Counted from the first letter of the stretch, positions 25,330 to 35,276 are shown. The stretch: DNA of 64,000 nucleotides from Sphingopyxis sp. PAMC25046 (GCF_004795895.1 NZ_CP039250.1:2294001-2358000); one strand, 5' to 3'. Made by a program: numbers and translations. Notes: generated from the letters alone by a model not told the origin.

Positions 25330-26531
25330 CCGACCTCGAAACCTATCGCGCCAAGGCCGCTGAATGGTGCGAAGCGATGGTGCCCGCCTTCGGCAAGGCA
25401 GCGCGCGAGGGGCTGACCGTCGAAGAAGATCTCGCGCTCGGCCGCCGCTATCAGAAGGCCAAGTTCGACGCCGGATATGCCGGAATCAACTGGCCGACCG
25501 ACCTCGGCGGTCAGGGGCTCGGCCATATCGAGAAGATCACTTTCGAGGGCGAAGAGATGAAGCACGGCTTCCCGAACGTCTATTTCGGCATCTCGCTCGG
25601 CATGCCCGTCCCCGTGCTGATGCAGTTCGGCAGTGACCGCGAGTTCGTGAAGGAGCGCGTGCTCAAGGCGCTGCAGGGTGAAGAAATCTGGTGCCAGCTC
25701 TTTTCGGAACCCTCGGGCGGCACCGATCTTGCGGGCCTCCGCACCCGCGCCGAAACCGACGGCAACGGCTGGAAGATCAACGGACAGAAAGTGTGGACGA
25801 GCTGGGCGCAGTATAGCGACTATGGCGTCATCGTCGTGCGAACCGACCCGACCGTCGCGAAGCATAAGGGTCTCACTTACTTCTGGGTCGACATGAAGGC
25901 GCCGGGGGTCACCGTGCGTCCGATCAAGCTCGCGGGCGGCGACAGCCACGTCAACGAAGTCTTCTTCGACGATGTGAAGATCAGCGACGATCATCGCATG
26001 TCGCCAGTTGGCGGCGGCTTCGCGGTCGCGCTCGCGACGCTGATGATAGAACGCTATGTCGCGACAGACAGCGCGGGTTTCGGGCCGCACCTCGACCTCT
26101 TCGTTGATCTCGCCAAAGAGGTGCGGCTGAACGGTCGCCCCGCGATCGAGGATGGCCGTATCCGTCAGCAGATCGCGCGCAACCATGCGATGCGCGCCGG
26201 GCTCGATTCGATCAACCGGCGCGCCCGGCTGATGATGCAGGCGGGCATGACGCCGGGGCCCGAAGGCTCGCTCAACAAACTTGTCGCGGTGCGCTCGCGG
26301 CAGAAGCTGTCAGAACTTGCCCTCGATCTGCAGGGCACCGATGCCTTCGCGTTCGACGAACATGCCTCGCCCAAGGACGACTGGGCATCGAGCTGGATCA
26401 ACGCGCCGACGGGCCGCATCGCGGGCGGGTCGGACGAGACGTTGCTCAACACGATCGCCGAACGCATCCTCGGCCTGCCGCAGGACCATCGCCCCGACAA
26501 GGGTATTCCCTTCAACCAGATACCCGCCTGA
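25326..26531 (+). CDS. Acyl-CoA dehydrogenase, partner subunit
   Basis: 401 residues; ATG at 25326 overlaps the preceding stop. It has CQLFSEPSGGTDLAGL for the FAD-binding middle domain, INGQKVWTSWAQ, and a C-terminal GGSDETLLNTIAERILGLP, typical of the FadE-type partner subunits. With the gene before it, it probably forms a heteromeric dehydrogenase acting on a bulky or branched acyl-CoA. The SDR gene follows 11 bp later. Confidence 0.9.
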   Translation: MTDLETYRAKAAEWCEAMVPAFGKAAREGLTVEEDLALGRRYQKAKFDAGYAGINWPTDLGGQGLGHIEKITFEGEEMKHGFPNVYFGISLGMPVPVLMQFGSDREFVKERVLKALQGEEIWCQLFSEPSGGTDLAGLRTRAETDGNGWKINGQKVWTSWAQYSDYGVIVVRTDPTVAKHKGLTYFWVDMKAPGVTVRPIKLAGGDSHVNEVFFDDVKISDDHRMSPVGGGFAVALATLMIERYVATDSAGFGPHLDLFVDLAKEVRLNGRPAIEDGRIRQQIARNHAMRAGLDSINRRARLMMQAGMTPGPEGSLNKLVAVRSRQKLSELALDLQGTDAFAFDEHASPKDDWASSWINAPTGRIAGGSDETLLNTIAERILGLPQDHRPDKGIPFNQIPA

Positions 26532-26542
26532 GGAGCCTCCCC

Positions 26543-27325
26543 ATGAAAATCGATTCCAGCATATCGGCCGTGGTCACCGGTGGCGCGTCGGGCCTCGGCC
26601 GCGCAACCGCCGAGGCGCTCGCCGCGTCTGGAGTGAAGGTCGCCATTTTCGACATCAACGACGCGCTCGGTGAGGAGGTAGCGGCATCGATCGGCGGGCT
26701 GTTCGTGCGTGTCGACATCACCGACGAGCAATCGGTTGTGGACGGTTATGCCAAGGCGCGCGCGGCGCATGGCCAGGAGCGCGTATGCGTGCACTGCGCG
26801 ATGACGTCGCGTCGCGGCAAGACGCTGGCCTACGACAAGGAAACGGGTGGTTATCGCAGGACGCCGACCGCCGATTATGCCTTTGGTGTCGAAGGCATTT
26901 TGACCGCGAGCTACCGCGTCGCGTCGATCGCCGCCGAAGGCATGGCGATCCTTCCCGAAATGGAAGACGGCGAGCGCGGCGCGATTGTGCTGACCGCTTC
27001 GGTCGCCGCGCAGGACGGCCAGATCGGGCAGGTCATCTATGGCTCGGCAAAGGCCGGGGTGAACGGCCTTGTCCTTCCGATGGCGCGCGACCTGATGGAC
27101 CTTGGCATCCGCGTCAATTCGATCATGCCCGGCGTATTCGGCACGCCGCTCCTCAACAATATGAACCCGAAGGTGAAGGAGAGCCTCGAAGCCTCGGTCC
27201 CCTTCCCCAAGCGGCTCGGCAAGGCCGAAGAATATGCGAGCCTCGCGATAGAAATGATCCGCAACACCTATTTCAACGGTCAGGCCGTCCGCCTCGACGG
27301 CGCGATCCGCATGGCCCCCCGTTAA
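26543..27325 (+). CDS. Short-chain dehydrogenase/reductase (3-hydroxyacyl-CoA DH type)
   Basis: 260 residues, Rossmann SDR. The NAD-binding loop is VTGGASGLG, the active site is Ser in LTASVAA plus YGSAK (YxxxK). Its overall resemblance is to HSD10-like 3-hydroxyacyl-CoA dehydrogenases. The conserved NNAG-type strand-4 motif is replaced by VHCAMTSRRGK, which is unusual. An RBS GAGGAGCC precedes the ATG. Likely oxidises the 3-hydroxyacyl-CoA made after the ACAD and hydratase steps. Confidence 0.87.
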   Translation: MKIDSSISAVVTGGASGLGRATAEALAASGVKVAIFDINDALGEEVAASIGGLFVRVDITDEQSVVDGYAKARAAHGQERVCVHCAMTSRRGKTLAYDKETGGYRRTPTADYAFGVEGILTASYRVASIAAEGMAILPEMEDGERGAIVLTASVAAQDGQIGQVIYGSAKAGVNGLVLPMARDLMDLGIRVNSIMPGVFGTPLLNNMNPKVKESLEASVPFPKRLGKAEEYASLAIEMIRNTYFNGQAVRLDGAIRMAPR

Positions 27326-27349
27326 TTCTCTCAGCGAAGGAATATCCCC

Positions 27350-28600
27350 ATGGCCGAAGCCTATATCATCGACGCCGTCCGTACTCCCCGCGGGATCGGC
27401 AAGCCCGGCAAGGGTGCGTTGTCGCACCTCCACCCGCAGCATCTCGCCGCGACCGTGCTCGCCGCGATCCGCGACCGCAACCATCTCGATACCGCGACGG
27501 TCGACGACATCGTCTGGTCGACTTCGTCGCAGAATGGCAAGCAGGGCGGCGATCTCGGCCGCATGGCGGCGCTGTCGGCGGGCTATGACACCAAGGCTTC
27601 GGGCACGACGCTCGACCGCTTCTGCGGAGGCGGCATCAGCTCGGTAAACTTTGCCGCCGCCAGCGTGATGAGCGGCATGGAAGATTGCGTCATCGCGGGC
27701 GGCACCGAAATGATGAGCTACACCAGCGCCCATGCTGCCGAACAGGCGAACGCCGGCCTGCCGCCGCGCCTGATGGGCTCGGGTCACGAAGCGCTCGACG
27801 AACTCCACCCGCAATCGCATCAGGGCATTTGCGGCGACGCGATCGCGACGATCGAGGGGATCAGCCGCGAAGATCTCGACGCGCTCGCGCTCGTTAGCCA
27901 GCAGCGCGCCGATCGCGCGATCAAGGAAGGCCGCTTCGCCAAGTCGGTCGTGCCGGTGCTCAATCCCGACGGCAGCGTCGCGCTCGACCGCGAGGAATTT
28001 CCGCGCCCCGAAACCACCGCCGAAGGCCTCGCGGCGCTGAAGCCGAGCTTCGCGGGCCTCGCCGATTTCGACATGGGCGGCGGCTTCACTTTCAGGAAGC
28101 AGATCAACCGCCGTTACCCCGATCTCGAAATCCAGCATTTCCACCATGCCGGCAATTCGTCGGGTGTCGTCGACGGTGCCGCCGCGATCCTGCTGACGTC
28201 GAAGGATTATGCCGACAAGCACGGCCTGAAGCCGCGCGCGCGCGTCGTCGCCTATGCCAATATCGGCGACGATCCGACGTTGATGCTTAACGCGCCCGTC
28301 CCGGCGGCGAAGAAGGTGCTCGAAAAGGCCGGCCTGACGAAGGACGACATCGACGTCTGGGAAATCAACGAAGCCTTCTCGGTCGTCGCTGAAAAGTTCA
28401 TCCGCGACCTCGACTTGCCCCGCGAAAAGGTCAACATCAACGGCGGCGCGATGGCGCTTGGTCATCCGATCGGCGCAACGGGCTCGATCCTGATCGGCAC
28501 CGCGCTCGACGAGCTCGAACGCTCGGGCGGCCGTTACGGCCTTGTAACCATGTGCGCTGCCGGCGGCATGGCGCCCGCGATCATCATCGAACGTATCTGA
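27350..28600 (+). CDS. Acetyl-CoA acyltransferase (thiolase)
   Basis: 416 residues, thiolase family. The acyl-accepting Cys is C92 in DRFCGGGISSVNFA, the His is in NGGAMALGHPIGATGS and the second Cys in VTMCAAGGMAP. This is a complete degradative thiolase, cleaving a 3-ketoacyl-CoA to acetyl-CoA or propionyl-CoA. It follows the SDR gene by 24 bp, and the racemase gene begins 16 bp later. Confidence 0.93.
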   Translation: MAEAYIIDAVRTPRGIGKPGKGALSHLHPQHLAATVLAAIRDRNHLDTATVDDIVWSTSSQNGKQGGDLGRMAALSAGYDTKASGTTLDRFCGGGISSVNFAAASVMSGMEDCVIAGGTEMMSYTSAHAAEQANAGLPPRLMGSGHEALDELHPQSHQGICGDAIATIEGISREDLDALALVSQQRADRAIKEGRFAKSVVPVLNPDGSVALDREEFPRPETTAEGLAALKPSFAGLADFDMGGGFTFRKQINRRYPDLEIQHFHHAGNSSGVVDGAAAILLTSKDYADKHGLKPRARVVAYANIGDDPTLMLNAPVPAAKKVLEKAGLTKDDIDVWEINEAFSVVAEKFIRDLDLPREKVNINGGAMALGHPIGATGSILIGTALDELERSGGRYGLVTMCAAGGMAPAIIIERI

Positions 28601-28616
28601 GTTACAGGAGTAAAAC

Positions 28617-29747
28617 ATGACCGGGCCGCTGAAGGGTGTCAGGATCATCGAATTTGCCGGCATTGGTCCCGGCCCCTTCTGCGGCATGATGCTCGCCGAC
28701 CATGGCGCCGAGGTGATCCGTATCGATCGCCCCGGCGGCTTCATGGATCCGCGCGATCCGCTGAGCCGCAATCGCACTTCGATCGCGCTCGACATGAAGA
28801 ACCCCGACGCGGTCCGCATCGCGCGCGAACTTTGCAAAAGCGCCGACGGGATCATCGAGGGCTATCGTCCCGGCGTGATGGAGCGGCTCGGGCTCGGCCC
28901 CGACGTGCTGCTCGCCGACAATCCGAAGCTCGTCTACGGGCGCATGACCGGCTGGGGCCAGTTCGGCCCCTATGCGCAGGCGGCGGGTCACGACATCAAC
29001 TATATTTCGCTCTCGGGCGTCCTCCACGGTATCGGCCGCGCGGGTGAGAAGCCCGTGCCGCCGGTCAATTATGTCGGCGACTTCGGCGGCGGCGGCATGA
29101 TGCTCGCCTTTGGCATGTCGAGCGCACTCGTCCACGCCGCGCGCACCGGCGAGGGCCAGGTGATCGACTGCGCGATGACCGACGGCTCGGCGCTGCTCGC
29201 GGGTATGACCTGGGGCTTTCTCGCCGCAGGACGGCTCAAGGACGAGGCCGGCGTCAACATGCTCGATGGCGCGGCGCACTTCTACGACAGTTACGAATGC
29301 TCCGACGGCAAGTTCGTCTCGATCGGTTCGATCGAACCGCAATTCTATGCGCTGCTTCGCGAAAAGACCGGGTTGACCGATGATGCCGATTTCGACGCCC
29401 AACTCGACCCGTCGAAATGGGGTCCGCTGAAGGAAAAGCTCACTGCGCTGTTCAAGACGAAGACGCGCGACGAATGGTGCGCGATCATGGAAATGACCGA
29501 CGTCTGCTTTGCGCCGATCCTGTCGCTGGGCGAGGCGCCGCAGCATCCGCACAATGTCGAACGCGAAACCTTCCTCACGGTGGGCGGCGCGATCCAGCCC
29601 GCTCCCGCCCCGCGCTATTCGGCGACGGTCAACGACACGCCGCGCGCTGCGCCTGCGGTCGGCGCCGACGGCGATACCGTGCTGACGGGTCTTGGCTATG
29701 ATGTAGCGAGCATCGCCGCACTGCGCGAAAGCGGTGCGCTGCGCTGA
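28617..29747 (+). CDS. Alpha-methylacyl-CoA racemase (CaiB/BaiF family)
   Basis: 376 residues. The CaiB/BaiF fold matches AMACR/Mcr: GHDINY with H125 and [11 protein letters not shown] with D155 correspond to the catalytic His126/Asp156 pair of mycobacterial Mcr. RBS ACAGGAG precedes the ATG. The enzyme inverts 2-methyl branched acyl-CoA so that ACADs can proceed, which points the cluster towards a sterol or isoprenoid chain. It ends 4 bp before a convergent ACAD gene. Confidence 0.88.
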   Translation: MTGPLKGVRIIEFAGIGPGPFCGMMLADHGAEVIRIDRPGGFMDPRDPLSRNRTSIALDMKNPDAVRIARELCKSADGIIEGYRPGVMERLGLGPDVLLADNPKLVYGRMTGWGQFGPYAQAAGHDINYISLSGVLHGIGRAGEKPVPPVNYVGDFGGGGMMLAFGMSSALVHAARTGEGQVIDCAMTDGSALLAGMTWGFLAAGRLKDEAGVNMLDGAAHFYDSYECSDGKFVSIGSIEPQFYALLREKTGLTDDADFDAQLDPSKWGPLKEKLTALFKTKTRDEWCAIMEMTDVCFAPILSLGEAPQHPHNVERETFLTVGGAIQPAPAPRYSATVNDTPRAAPAVGADGDTVLTGLGYDVASIAALRESGALR

Positions 29748-29751
29748 CCCG

Positions 29752-30465
29752 TCACCCGGCGCGGGCGGTCAGACCTTCCCAGAGGCCGCGCCCGCCGAGG
29801 GCGGCAACCTGACGCCCAAGGGTCCGCGCCCAGTGGGCGTCGTTGCCATGCTCACCGCGCCAGCGCATCAGCGGGATCGTGACGCGGCACAGGTCATATT
29901 CCTCGGTGAACCCGATCGCGCCATGCACTTGGTGCGCAATTGCGGTCACAACGCCGACCGCGCGATTGGCGCGCAGCTTCGCGGCGGCGATTTCGAAACC
30001 CGCCGCTTCGGCGTCGAACCCCGTCGCGTCGAGCCGCGCCGCCATCGCGGCTGCAGCCGCGTCGACCGCCGCCACCTCGCACGCCATCACCGCGAGCGAT
30101 TGCTGCACCGCCTGAAACTTGCCGAGCCGGCGGCCGAATTGCTGGCGCGTGTTCACATGGTCGATCGAAAGCGACAGCGCCTGCCCCATCGCGCCGGCCA
30201 TCAGGCCGACCGTTGCGGCGGCGCGGTGCGGCATCGAAACGTCGCCGAGGCCCGAGAGGATGACGTCGGCGACCGGCAGGTCGGGCGCCAACATACCTGC
30301 GATGTGAAGGACGGCATTCGCATCGCCCCAATCACCGCCAAAACCGCCTTCGTCCTCCGCCACAAGCAGCAGCGCGAAACCCGCCTCTTCGACCGGCGCG
30401 ATATCGTCGGCACCGGCCAGAACCGTACGCGTAGTGTCGCAGAGCATGTCGCGCGCCGCGCTCAT
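29752..30465 (-). CDS. Short acyl-CoA dehydrogenase-like protein lacking the middle domain
   Basis: 237 residues against the usual 370-400. An N-terminal helical part (with EEAGFALLLVAEDEGGFGGD) runs straight into the C-terminal helical domain (NTRQQFGRRLGKFQAVQQ, AHQVHGAIGFTEEYDL). The beta-sheet domain that holds FAD contacts is absent, without a frameshift nearby. ATG at 30465 overlaps the stop of the full-length ACAD upstream (ATGA), so the two are probably subunits of one heteromer. Confidence 0.8.
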   Translation of the reverse strand: MSAARDMLCDTTRTVLAGADDIAPVEEAGFALLLVAEDEGGFGGDWGDANAVLHIAGMLAPDLPVADVILSGLGDVSMPHRAAATVGLMAGAMGQALSLSIDHVNTRQQFGRRLGKFQAVQQSLAVMACEVAAVDAAAAAMAARLDATGFDAEAAGFEIAAAKLRANRAVGVVTAIAHQVHGAIGFTEEYDLCRVTIPLMRWRGEHGNDAHWARTLGRQVAALGGRGLWEGLTARAG

Positions 30466-31601
30466 CGAAGGCCCAATCCGCGCGCGATGATCCCGCGGAT
30501 CACTTCGCGCGTCCCGCCGCGCAGCGAAAAGCTGGGCGACGCGATAAGGAGTGCGCGGAGCAGCCTTGCCAGATCGTCTTCGTCGTCCCAATCAAAGTTG
30601 ACGATCGCCTGCACGCGGCGCGGCATATCCTGTTCGAACGCATTGCCCAGTTCCTTGACCACCGACGCCTCGACCATCGGATCCTCGCCCGCCGCGAGCT
30701 TTGCTGCGGTCGACATCGACAGCTGACGCAGCGTCCACATCTCGGCCGTCAGTTCGCCGATCAGCCCAGCCACCGCCGGATCGGGATCGGCCCCCGCCGC
30801 ATCGATCAGCGCGACCAGAAGCGCATGGCTCGACAGATAACGTTCGGGTCCCGACCGTTCGAGCCCCAGTTCGGCCGTAACCTGTTTCCATCCCTGCCCG
30901 CGTTCGCCGACGAGGGCGCCATGCGGGACGAGCACATCGTCGAAAAACACCTCGTTGAAATCATGGTTGCCCGCCATGTCGATGATCGGGCGGATCGTCA
31001 CGCCGGGCGTGTCGAGGTCGATCAGCAACTGGCTTAGCCCCGCATTGCGCTCGCTGCCTTCCTCGGTGCGCACGAGCGCGAGGATGACATGCGACAGATG
31101 TGCGCCCGTGGTCCAGATTTTCTGGCCGTTGATCCGCCAGCCTTCGCTCGTTTCGCGCGCCGACGTCCGCACTGCCGCAAGATCGGACCCCGCGCCCGGC
31201 TCGGACAGGCCGATGCAGGCATAAAGCTCGCCCTTGGCGATCCCCGGAAGATAGCGTTGCCGCTGCTCCTCGCTGCCATAACGCAGGATCAGCGGCCCGG
31301 TCTGTCGGTCGGCGATCCAGTGTGCGCCGACGGGCGCGCCCGCCGCGAGCAGTTCCTCGATCACCACATAGCGTTCAAGTGGATGCCGATCGCCGCCGCC
31401 ATAAATTGCCGGGAGCGTCATGCCGACATAACCCGCCGCCCCAAGCGCGCGGCTGAAATCGGGATCGAAGCTCGCCCAGCAATTCGCGCGCGCCACGACG
31501 TCATCCGTGGGTTGGTTCGCCGCAAGCCAGGCTCGCAAATCGGTGCGCAGTGCGACAGTGTCGCCGGGCGGATCGAAAGGATAGAGCGCGAAGCTTTGCA
31601 T
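30462..31601 (-). CDS. Acyl-CoA dehydrogenase, full length
   Basis: 379 residues from the ATG at 31601 (a TTG at 31619 is in frame upstream). It shows CIGLSEPGAGSDLAAV, WRINGQKIWTTGAHLS, and at the C-terminus SLRGGTREVIRGIIARGLGL with the Arg/Glu characteristic of the family. Transcribed divergently from the enoyl-CoA hydratase gene across a 51-bp gap. Partner of the short protein whose gene overlaps its stop. Acts on an unidentified acyl-CoA. Confidence 0.9.
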   Translation of the reverse strand: MQSFALYPFDPPGDTVALRTDLRAWLAANQPTDDVVARANCWASFDPDFSRALGAAGYVGMTLPAIYGGGDRHPLERYVVIEELLAAGAPVGAHWIADRQTGPLILRYGSEEQRQRYLPGIAKGELYACIGLSEPGAGSDLAAVRTSARETSEGWRINGQKIWTTGAHLSHVILALVRTEEGSERNAGLSQLLIDLDTPGVTIRPIIDMAGNHDFNEVFFDDVLVPHGALVGERGQGWKQVTAELGLERSGPERYLSSHALLVALIDAAGADPDPAVAGLIGELTAEMWTLRQLSMSTAAKLAAGEDPMVEASVVKELGNAFEQDMPRRVQAIVNFDWDDEDDLARLLRALLIASPSFSLRGGTREVIRGIIARGLGLR

Positions 31602-31652
31602 GTCGCACCAGCCATGCAATAGCTTTGGTTAGGCAGCAAAGGATTATTGAAG

Positions 31653-32456
31653 ATGGGCGAATTTTTGAGTGTCGAGCGGCGGGGCAAGATCGCAATCCTG
31701 ACGATGATCAAGCCCGAAAGCATGAATGCGATCGGCACCCACGAGGACTGCCAGAACATCATCGACACGCTGCGCACCCTCGGCGACGACCGCAGCGTCA
31801 GCGCGATCATCCTTACCGGCAGCGGCAAGGCGTTCAGCGCCGGCGGCAACCTCAAGGGCATGCAGGATCGCACCGGGATCGGCGTGCTCGACCAGCCCGA
31901 TTCCACCCGCGCCAATTACCGCAAGGGCGTGCAGGCGGTGATCCGCGCGCTGATGGATTGCGAAGTGCCGATGATCGCCGCGGTCAACGGACATGCGATC
32001 GGGCTCGGCGCCGATCTTGCCTGCACCTGCGACATCCGCATCGCCGCCGAAAGCGCGCAGTTCGCGTGCAGCTTCATCAAGGTCGGGATCGTCCCCGGCG
32101 ACGGCGGCGCCTGGCTGCTGCAGAAGATACTCGGCTATTCGCGCGCCGCCGAACTGTTCCTGACCGGCGATCGCTTTGACGCGGCTCGGGCAAAGGAATA
32201 TGGTCTGGTCACGGACGTCGTGCCCGATGCGGAACTGCTCGATCGTGCGATCGCCATCGCCGAGCGGATCGTCTGCAACCCGCCCCGGGCGCTGCGCCTG
32301 ACGAAGCGTTTGTTGCGCGAGGCGCAGCACAGCCGGATGAGCGATATTTTGGAATTGAGCGCAGCCTATCAGGCGATCGTCCATGAAACCGCGGATAACC
32401 GGGAGGCGATCAACGCGTTCGTCGAAAAGCGCCCCCCTATTTTTACAGGAGAATGA
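31653..32456 (+). CDS. Enoyl-CoA hydratase/isomerase family protein
   Basis: 267 residues; ATG at 31653 is preceded by AAAGGA. Crotonase fold: oxyanion-hole segments SAGGNLKGM and GHAIGLGADLA, then FIKVGIVPGDGGAWLLQ, typical of this family. The position of the first catalytic Glu of true hydratases is Lys here, so isomerase or other crotonase activity is possible. The next gene starts in its stop (ATGA). Confidence 0.88.
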   Translation: MGEFLSVERRGKIAILTMIKPESMNAIGTHEDCQNIIDTLRTLGDDRSVSAIILTGSGKAFSAGGNLKGMQDRTGIGVLDQPDSTRANYRKGVQAVIRALMDCEVPMIAAVNGHAIGLGADLACTCDIRIAAESAQFACSFIKVGIVPGDGGAWLLQKILGYSRAAELFLTGDRFDAARAKEYGLVTDVVPDAELLDRAIAIAERIVCNPPRALRLTKRLLREAQHSRMSDILELSAAYQAIVHETADNREAINAFVEKRPPIFTGE

Positions 32457-33238
32457 CCATGCTCGCCGAGCGTGTCCTGCCGCTGTCCGGTATCCACAAT
32501 TTCCGCGACTATGGCGGTTATGCCGTCGAGGGCGGCGGGCGTCTGCGCGAAGGGACGCTGTGGCGCTCGGCGCATCATGAAGCGGCAACCGACGACGATC
32601 TGGCCGCGCTCGACGCGCTGGGGCTCGAAACGGTCGTTGATCTCCGCGGAGACGACGAGCGCGAGATGCACCCGTGCCGGCGCTCCGAGAATTTCTCGGC
32701 GCGCGTACTGTTCGCGGGCGGGGTCACCGCGGGCCTCGCGCCGCACCTTCAGGCGGCAGGCGGGACGATTGATGTCGCGACGGCGCGACACCGGATGATC
32801 GATACCTACGCCGGCATGCCCTATCGTCCGGCGCTCGTCGCGACGCTCCGGCTCTATCTCGGCGCGCTCGCTGAATATGACGCGCCGAGCCTCGTCCACT
32901 GCGTCGCGGGCAAGGACCGCACCGGCTTTGCCGTGGCGATCGTCCACCGGCTGCTCGGCGTGCATGAGGATGATCTGATGCACGACTATCTGCTGACCAA
33001 CACCGCCGGAAAGATCGAGGAACGCATTGCGCAGGGCGCGGCGCATATCCGCTCGCGCTATGGCGCCGAGATCCACGACGACGCGATCCGCGCGCTGATG
33101 TCGGTCAATCCTTCCTATCTCGACGCCGCGCTCGCCACCGTGCGCCGTGACCATGGTGATATCCCGACCTACGCCGAAGCGGTGTTGAACTTCACCCCCG
33201 AGATGCGCGAGGCGCTGGTCGACCGGCTAGTGGTCTAG
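32453..33238 (+). CDS. Tyrosine-protein phosphatase (Y_phosphatase3 family)
   Basis: 261 residues with the P-loop HCVAGKDRTG (H149, C150, R156) and an N-terminal NFRDYGGYA typical of the PtpA-like atypical phosphatases. The start ATG overlaps the hydratase stop, though the link to catabolism is unclear. Could act on phospho-tyrosine or on phosphoinositides; the family does not settle this. Confidence 0.88.
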   Translation: MTMLAERVLPLSGIHNFRDYGGYAVEGGGRLREGTLWRSAHHEAATDDDLAALDALGLETVVDLRGDDEREMHPCRRSENFSARVLFAGGVTAGLAPHLQAAGGTIDVATARHRMIDTYAGMPYRPALVATLRLYLGALAEYDAPSLVHCVAGKDRTGFAVAIVHRLLGVHEDDLMHDYLLTNTAGKIEERIAQGAAHIRSRYGAEIHDDAIRALMSVNPSYLDAALATVRRDHGDIPTYAEAVLNFTPEMREALVDRLVV

Positions 33239-33242
33239 GGGC

Positions 33243-34577
33243 CTATTGGCCCCGCACTAGCACCCCGCCCTTCACCACCGCATCGACGCTTTCCAGCTGG
33301 CGCACGTCGGCCAGCGGGTCGCCGTCGACCGCGACGATATCGGCATAGCGGCCGACCGCGATCGCCCCGACATCCTTTTCGCGTCCCAGCGCCTCGGCAG
33401 CGTTCTTCGTCGCGGCCTGGATCGCCTGCATTGGGGTCATCCCATATTCGACCATGACGCGGAACTGCTTGCCGACGTCGCCGTGCGGCATCACGCCCGC
33501 GTCCGAGCCGAACACCATTCGCACACCCGCCTTCACGGCCTTGCGGAAATTGTCGCGCTGAATCTGCGCGATCTCGCGGTCCTTGCGCAGATTATCCTCG
33601 AGCACGCCGTTCTTCGCGCCTTCGGCTTGGGTATATTCGGTGTTATAGATATCCATCGAGAACCATACCGGCCGCTTGCGTTGGGTCGCCATGCGAATGC
33701 CCTCGTCATCGACCAAGCTGACATGTTCGATCGTGTCGATCCCCGCGGCGATTGCGGCGCGGATGCCCTCGGCGCCATGCGCGTGCGCGGCGACGCGCAG
33801 CCCCCACTGGTGCGCTTCGTCGGCGATCGCGGCGAGTTCCGTTTCGGACACCTGAAGCTGCCCCGGCTCGGTATTGCGCGAAAAGACGCCGCCGGTCGCG
33901 CAGACCTTGATCACCTCGGCGCCATATTTGCGCTGGCGGCGGACCTGATAGCGCAGTTCGTCGGGCGTATCGCCGATTCCCTCTTCCTTGCCGTCCTTCT
34001 TTTCGAGGCTGGGCGGCAGGAAGGTGCTGTCGCAATGGCCGCCCGTCGCGCCGAGCGCGTAGCCTGCGGGCACGATACGCGGCCCAGTCGCATAGCCCGC
34101 GTCGATCGCCTGCTTGAGCCCGATGTCGTTGCGGTCGCTCGACCCGACGTTGCGCACGGTGGTGAAACCCGCGCCGAGCATATCGTTCGCATTCTTGACC
34201 GCCGTCATGCCCCAGAAGCTGTCGGTGAACTCCAGCCCGCGATAGCCGCCGATGTCGGCGGGGCCGTCGAGATGGACGTGCATGTCGATCAGGCCCGGCA
34301 GCAGCGTCTTGTCGCTCAGATCGATATGCTTGACGTTTGATCCCCAGCGCACCGTGCGCGCATCGGCGATGTTCGTGATGCGGCCGTCTGCGCCGACGAA
34401 GATCGCTGGAAATTCGACGATCTTTCCCGTTAGCACATCGATATAGCGCGCCGCGGTGATGACCGTCTGTCCGGTCGACTCCCGCGCCTTTACCGGAGCG
34501 ATTGGGGCGACGAAAAGCGACGCCGATCCCAAAGCGATTATCCACAGAAAACTGCCGAACTTCATTCGCGATTTCAT
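33243..34577 (-). CDS. Exported metal-dependent amidohydrolase
   Basis: 444 residues from the ATG at 34577, preceded by GGGGTGGGG. A signal sequence (about 1-32, GSFLWIIALGSASLFVAP) leads to an amidohydrolase barrel: LPGLIDMHVHLDG (HxH), AAHAHGAEG, TIEHVSLVDD and FGSDAGVMPHG. Homologues act on Xaa-Pro dipeptides or related amides in the periplasm. It ends 4 bp after the convergent phosphatase gene. Substrate unknown. Confidence 0.87.
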   Translation of the reverse strand: MKSRMKFGSFLWIIALGSASLFVAPIAPVKARESTGQTVITAARYIDVLTGKIVEFPAIFVGADGRITNIADARTVRWGSNVKHIDLSDKTLLPGLIDMHVHLDGPADIGGYRGLEFTDSFWGMTAVKNANDMLGAGFTTVRNVGSSDRNDIGLKQAIDAGYATGPRIVPAGYALGATGGHCDSTFLPPSLEKKDGKEEGIGDTPDELRYQVRRQRKYGAEVIKVCATGGVFSRNTEPGQLQVSETELAAIADEAHQWGLRVAAHAHGAEGIRAAIAAGIDTIEHVSLVDDEGIRMATQRKRPVWFSMDIYNTEYTQAEGAKNGVLEDNLRKDREIAQIQRDNFRKAVKAGVRMVFGSDAGVMPHGDVGKQFRVMVEYGMTPMQAIQAATKNAAEALGREKDVGAIAVGRYADIVAVDGDPLADVRQLESVDAVVKGGVLVRGQ

Positions 34578-34649
34578 CTTCGCCCCACCCCTTATCAATC
34601 CCCGCGAACCTGATGGCAAAGCGGCGCGAAATAGGACAGCGGAAAATGT

Positions 34650-35270
34650 TCAGGCTGAAATCTTCTGTCGGCCGACCCACCACGCGCCGAGCAGCGCGAA
34701 GGCGGTGCCGAGCATCGTGCCGCCCGCGATGTCACTTGCCCAATGTACGCCGAGCATGATGCGCGAAGAGCCGTTGAGGATGATCATCGCGGCGGCGAGC
34801 GTCCAGGCGAAGGGCCGCCAGCGTGGCGGCGCGAGCCAGGCGAGGAGCAGATAGACGACCGCCGCGCTCGTCGCGTGGCCGCTGGGGTAGGAAAAACTCG
34901 TTTGATGGTCGAGATGGTCGATCAGATCGGGCCGCGCGCGGCCGAAGCCGAGCTTGAGCGAGCTCGACGCGAGGTTGGAAAGCAGCGACGCGCCGCCGAG
35001 CGCCACCGCGCAACGCGGCCCGCACCAGTGCCAGACGAGCCCGCAGAGCAGGATGACGATGATCCAGCGCGGGGTGCCGCCGCCGATCCAGCTCGCCCAT
35101 TGCATGAAGGCGATAAAGGCGGGAGCACTTTCGTCGATGCGGAGCGACAGGGATTGCGAGATTTGCCAGTCGACGGTTTCGGTCCAGCCCGCGCCGACTG
35201 CGAAACCGAGCAGGACGACGGCGATGAAGAGCGCCAGTGCCAAGGCGGGAAAGCGTGAGCGTCGAAACAA
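34650..35270 (-). CDS. PAP2-family membrane phosphatase
   Basis: 206 residues, several membrane helices. The three PAP2 motifs are present: KLGFGRARP, PSGH, and SRIMLGVHWASD. It dephosphorylates a lipid phosphate such as undecaprenyl pyrophosphate or phosphatidic acid. The start is TTG at 35270; the GGAGG in front of it is contributed by the end of the inverted repeat at 35277-35392. Confidence 0.87.
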   Translation of the reverse strand: MFRRSRFPALALALFIAVVLLGFAVGAGWTETVDWQISQSLSLRIDESAPAFIAFMQWASWIGGGTPRWIIVILLCGLVWHWCGPRCAVALGGASLLSNLASSSLKLGFGRARPDLIDHLDHQTSFSYPSGHATSAAVVYLLLAWLAPPRWRPFAWTLAAAMIILNGSSRIMLGVHWASDIAGGTMLGTAFALLGAWWVGRQKISA

Positions 35271-35276
35271 GAATAT

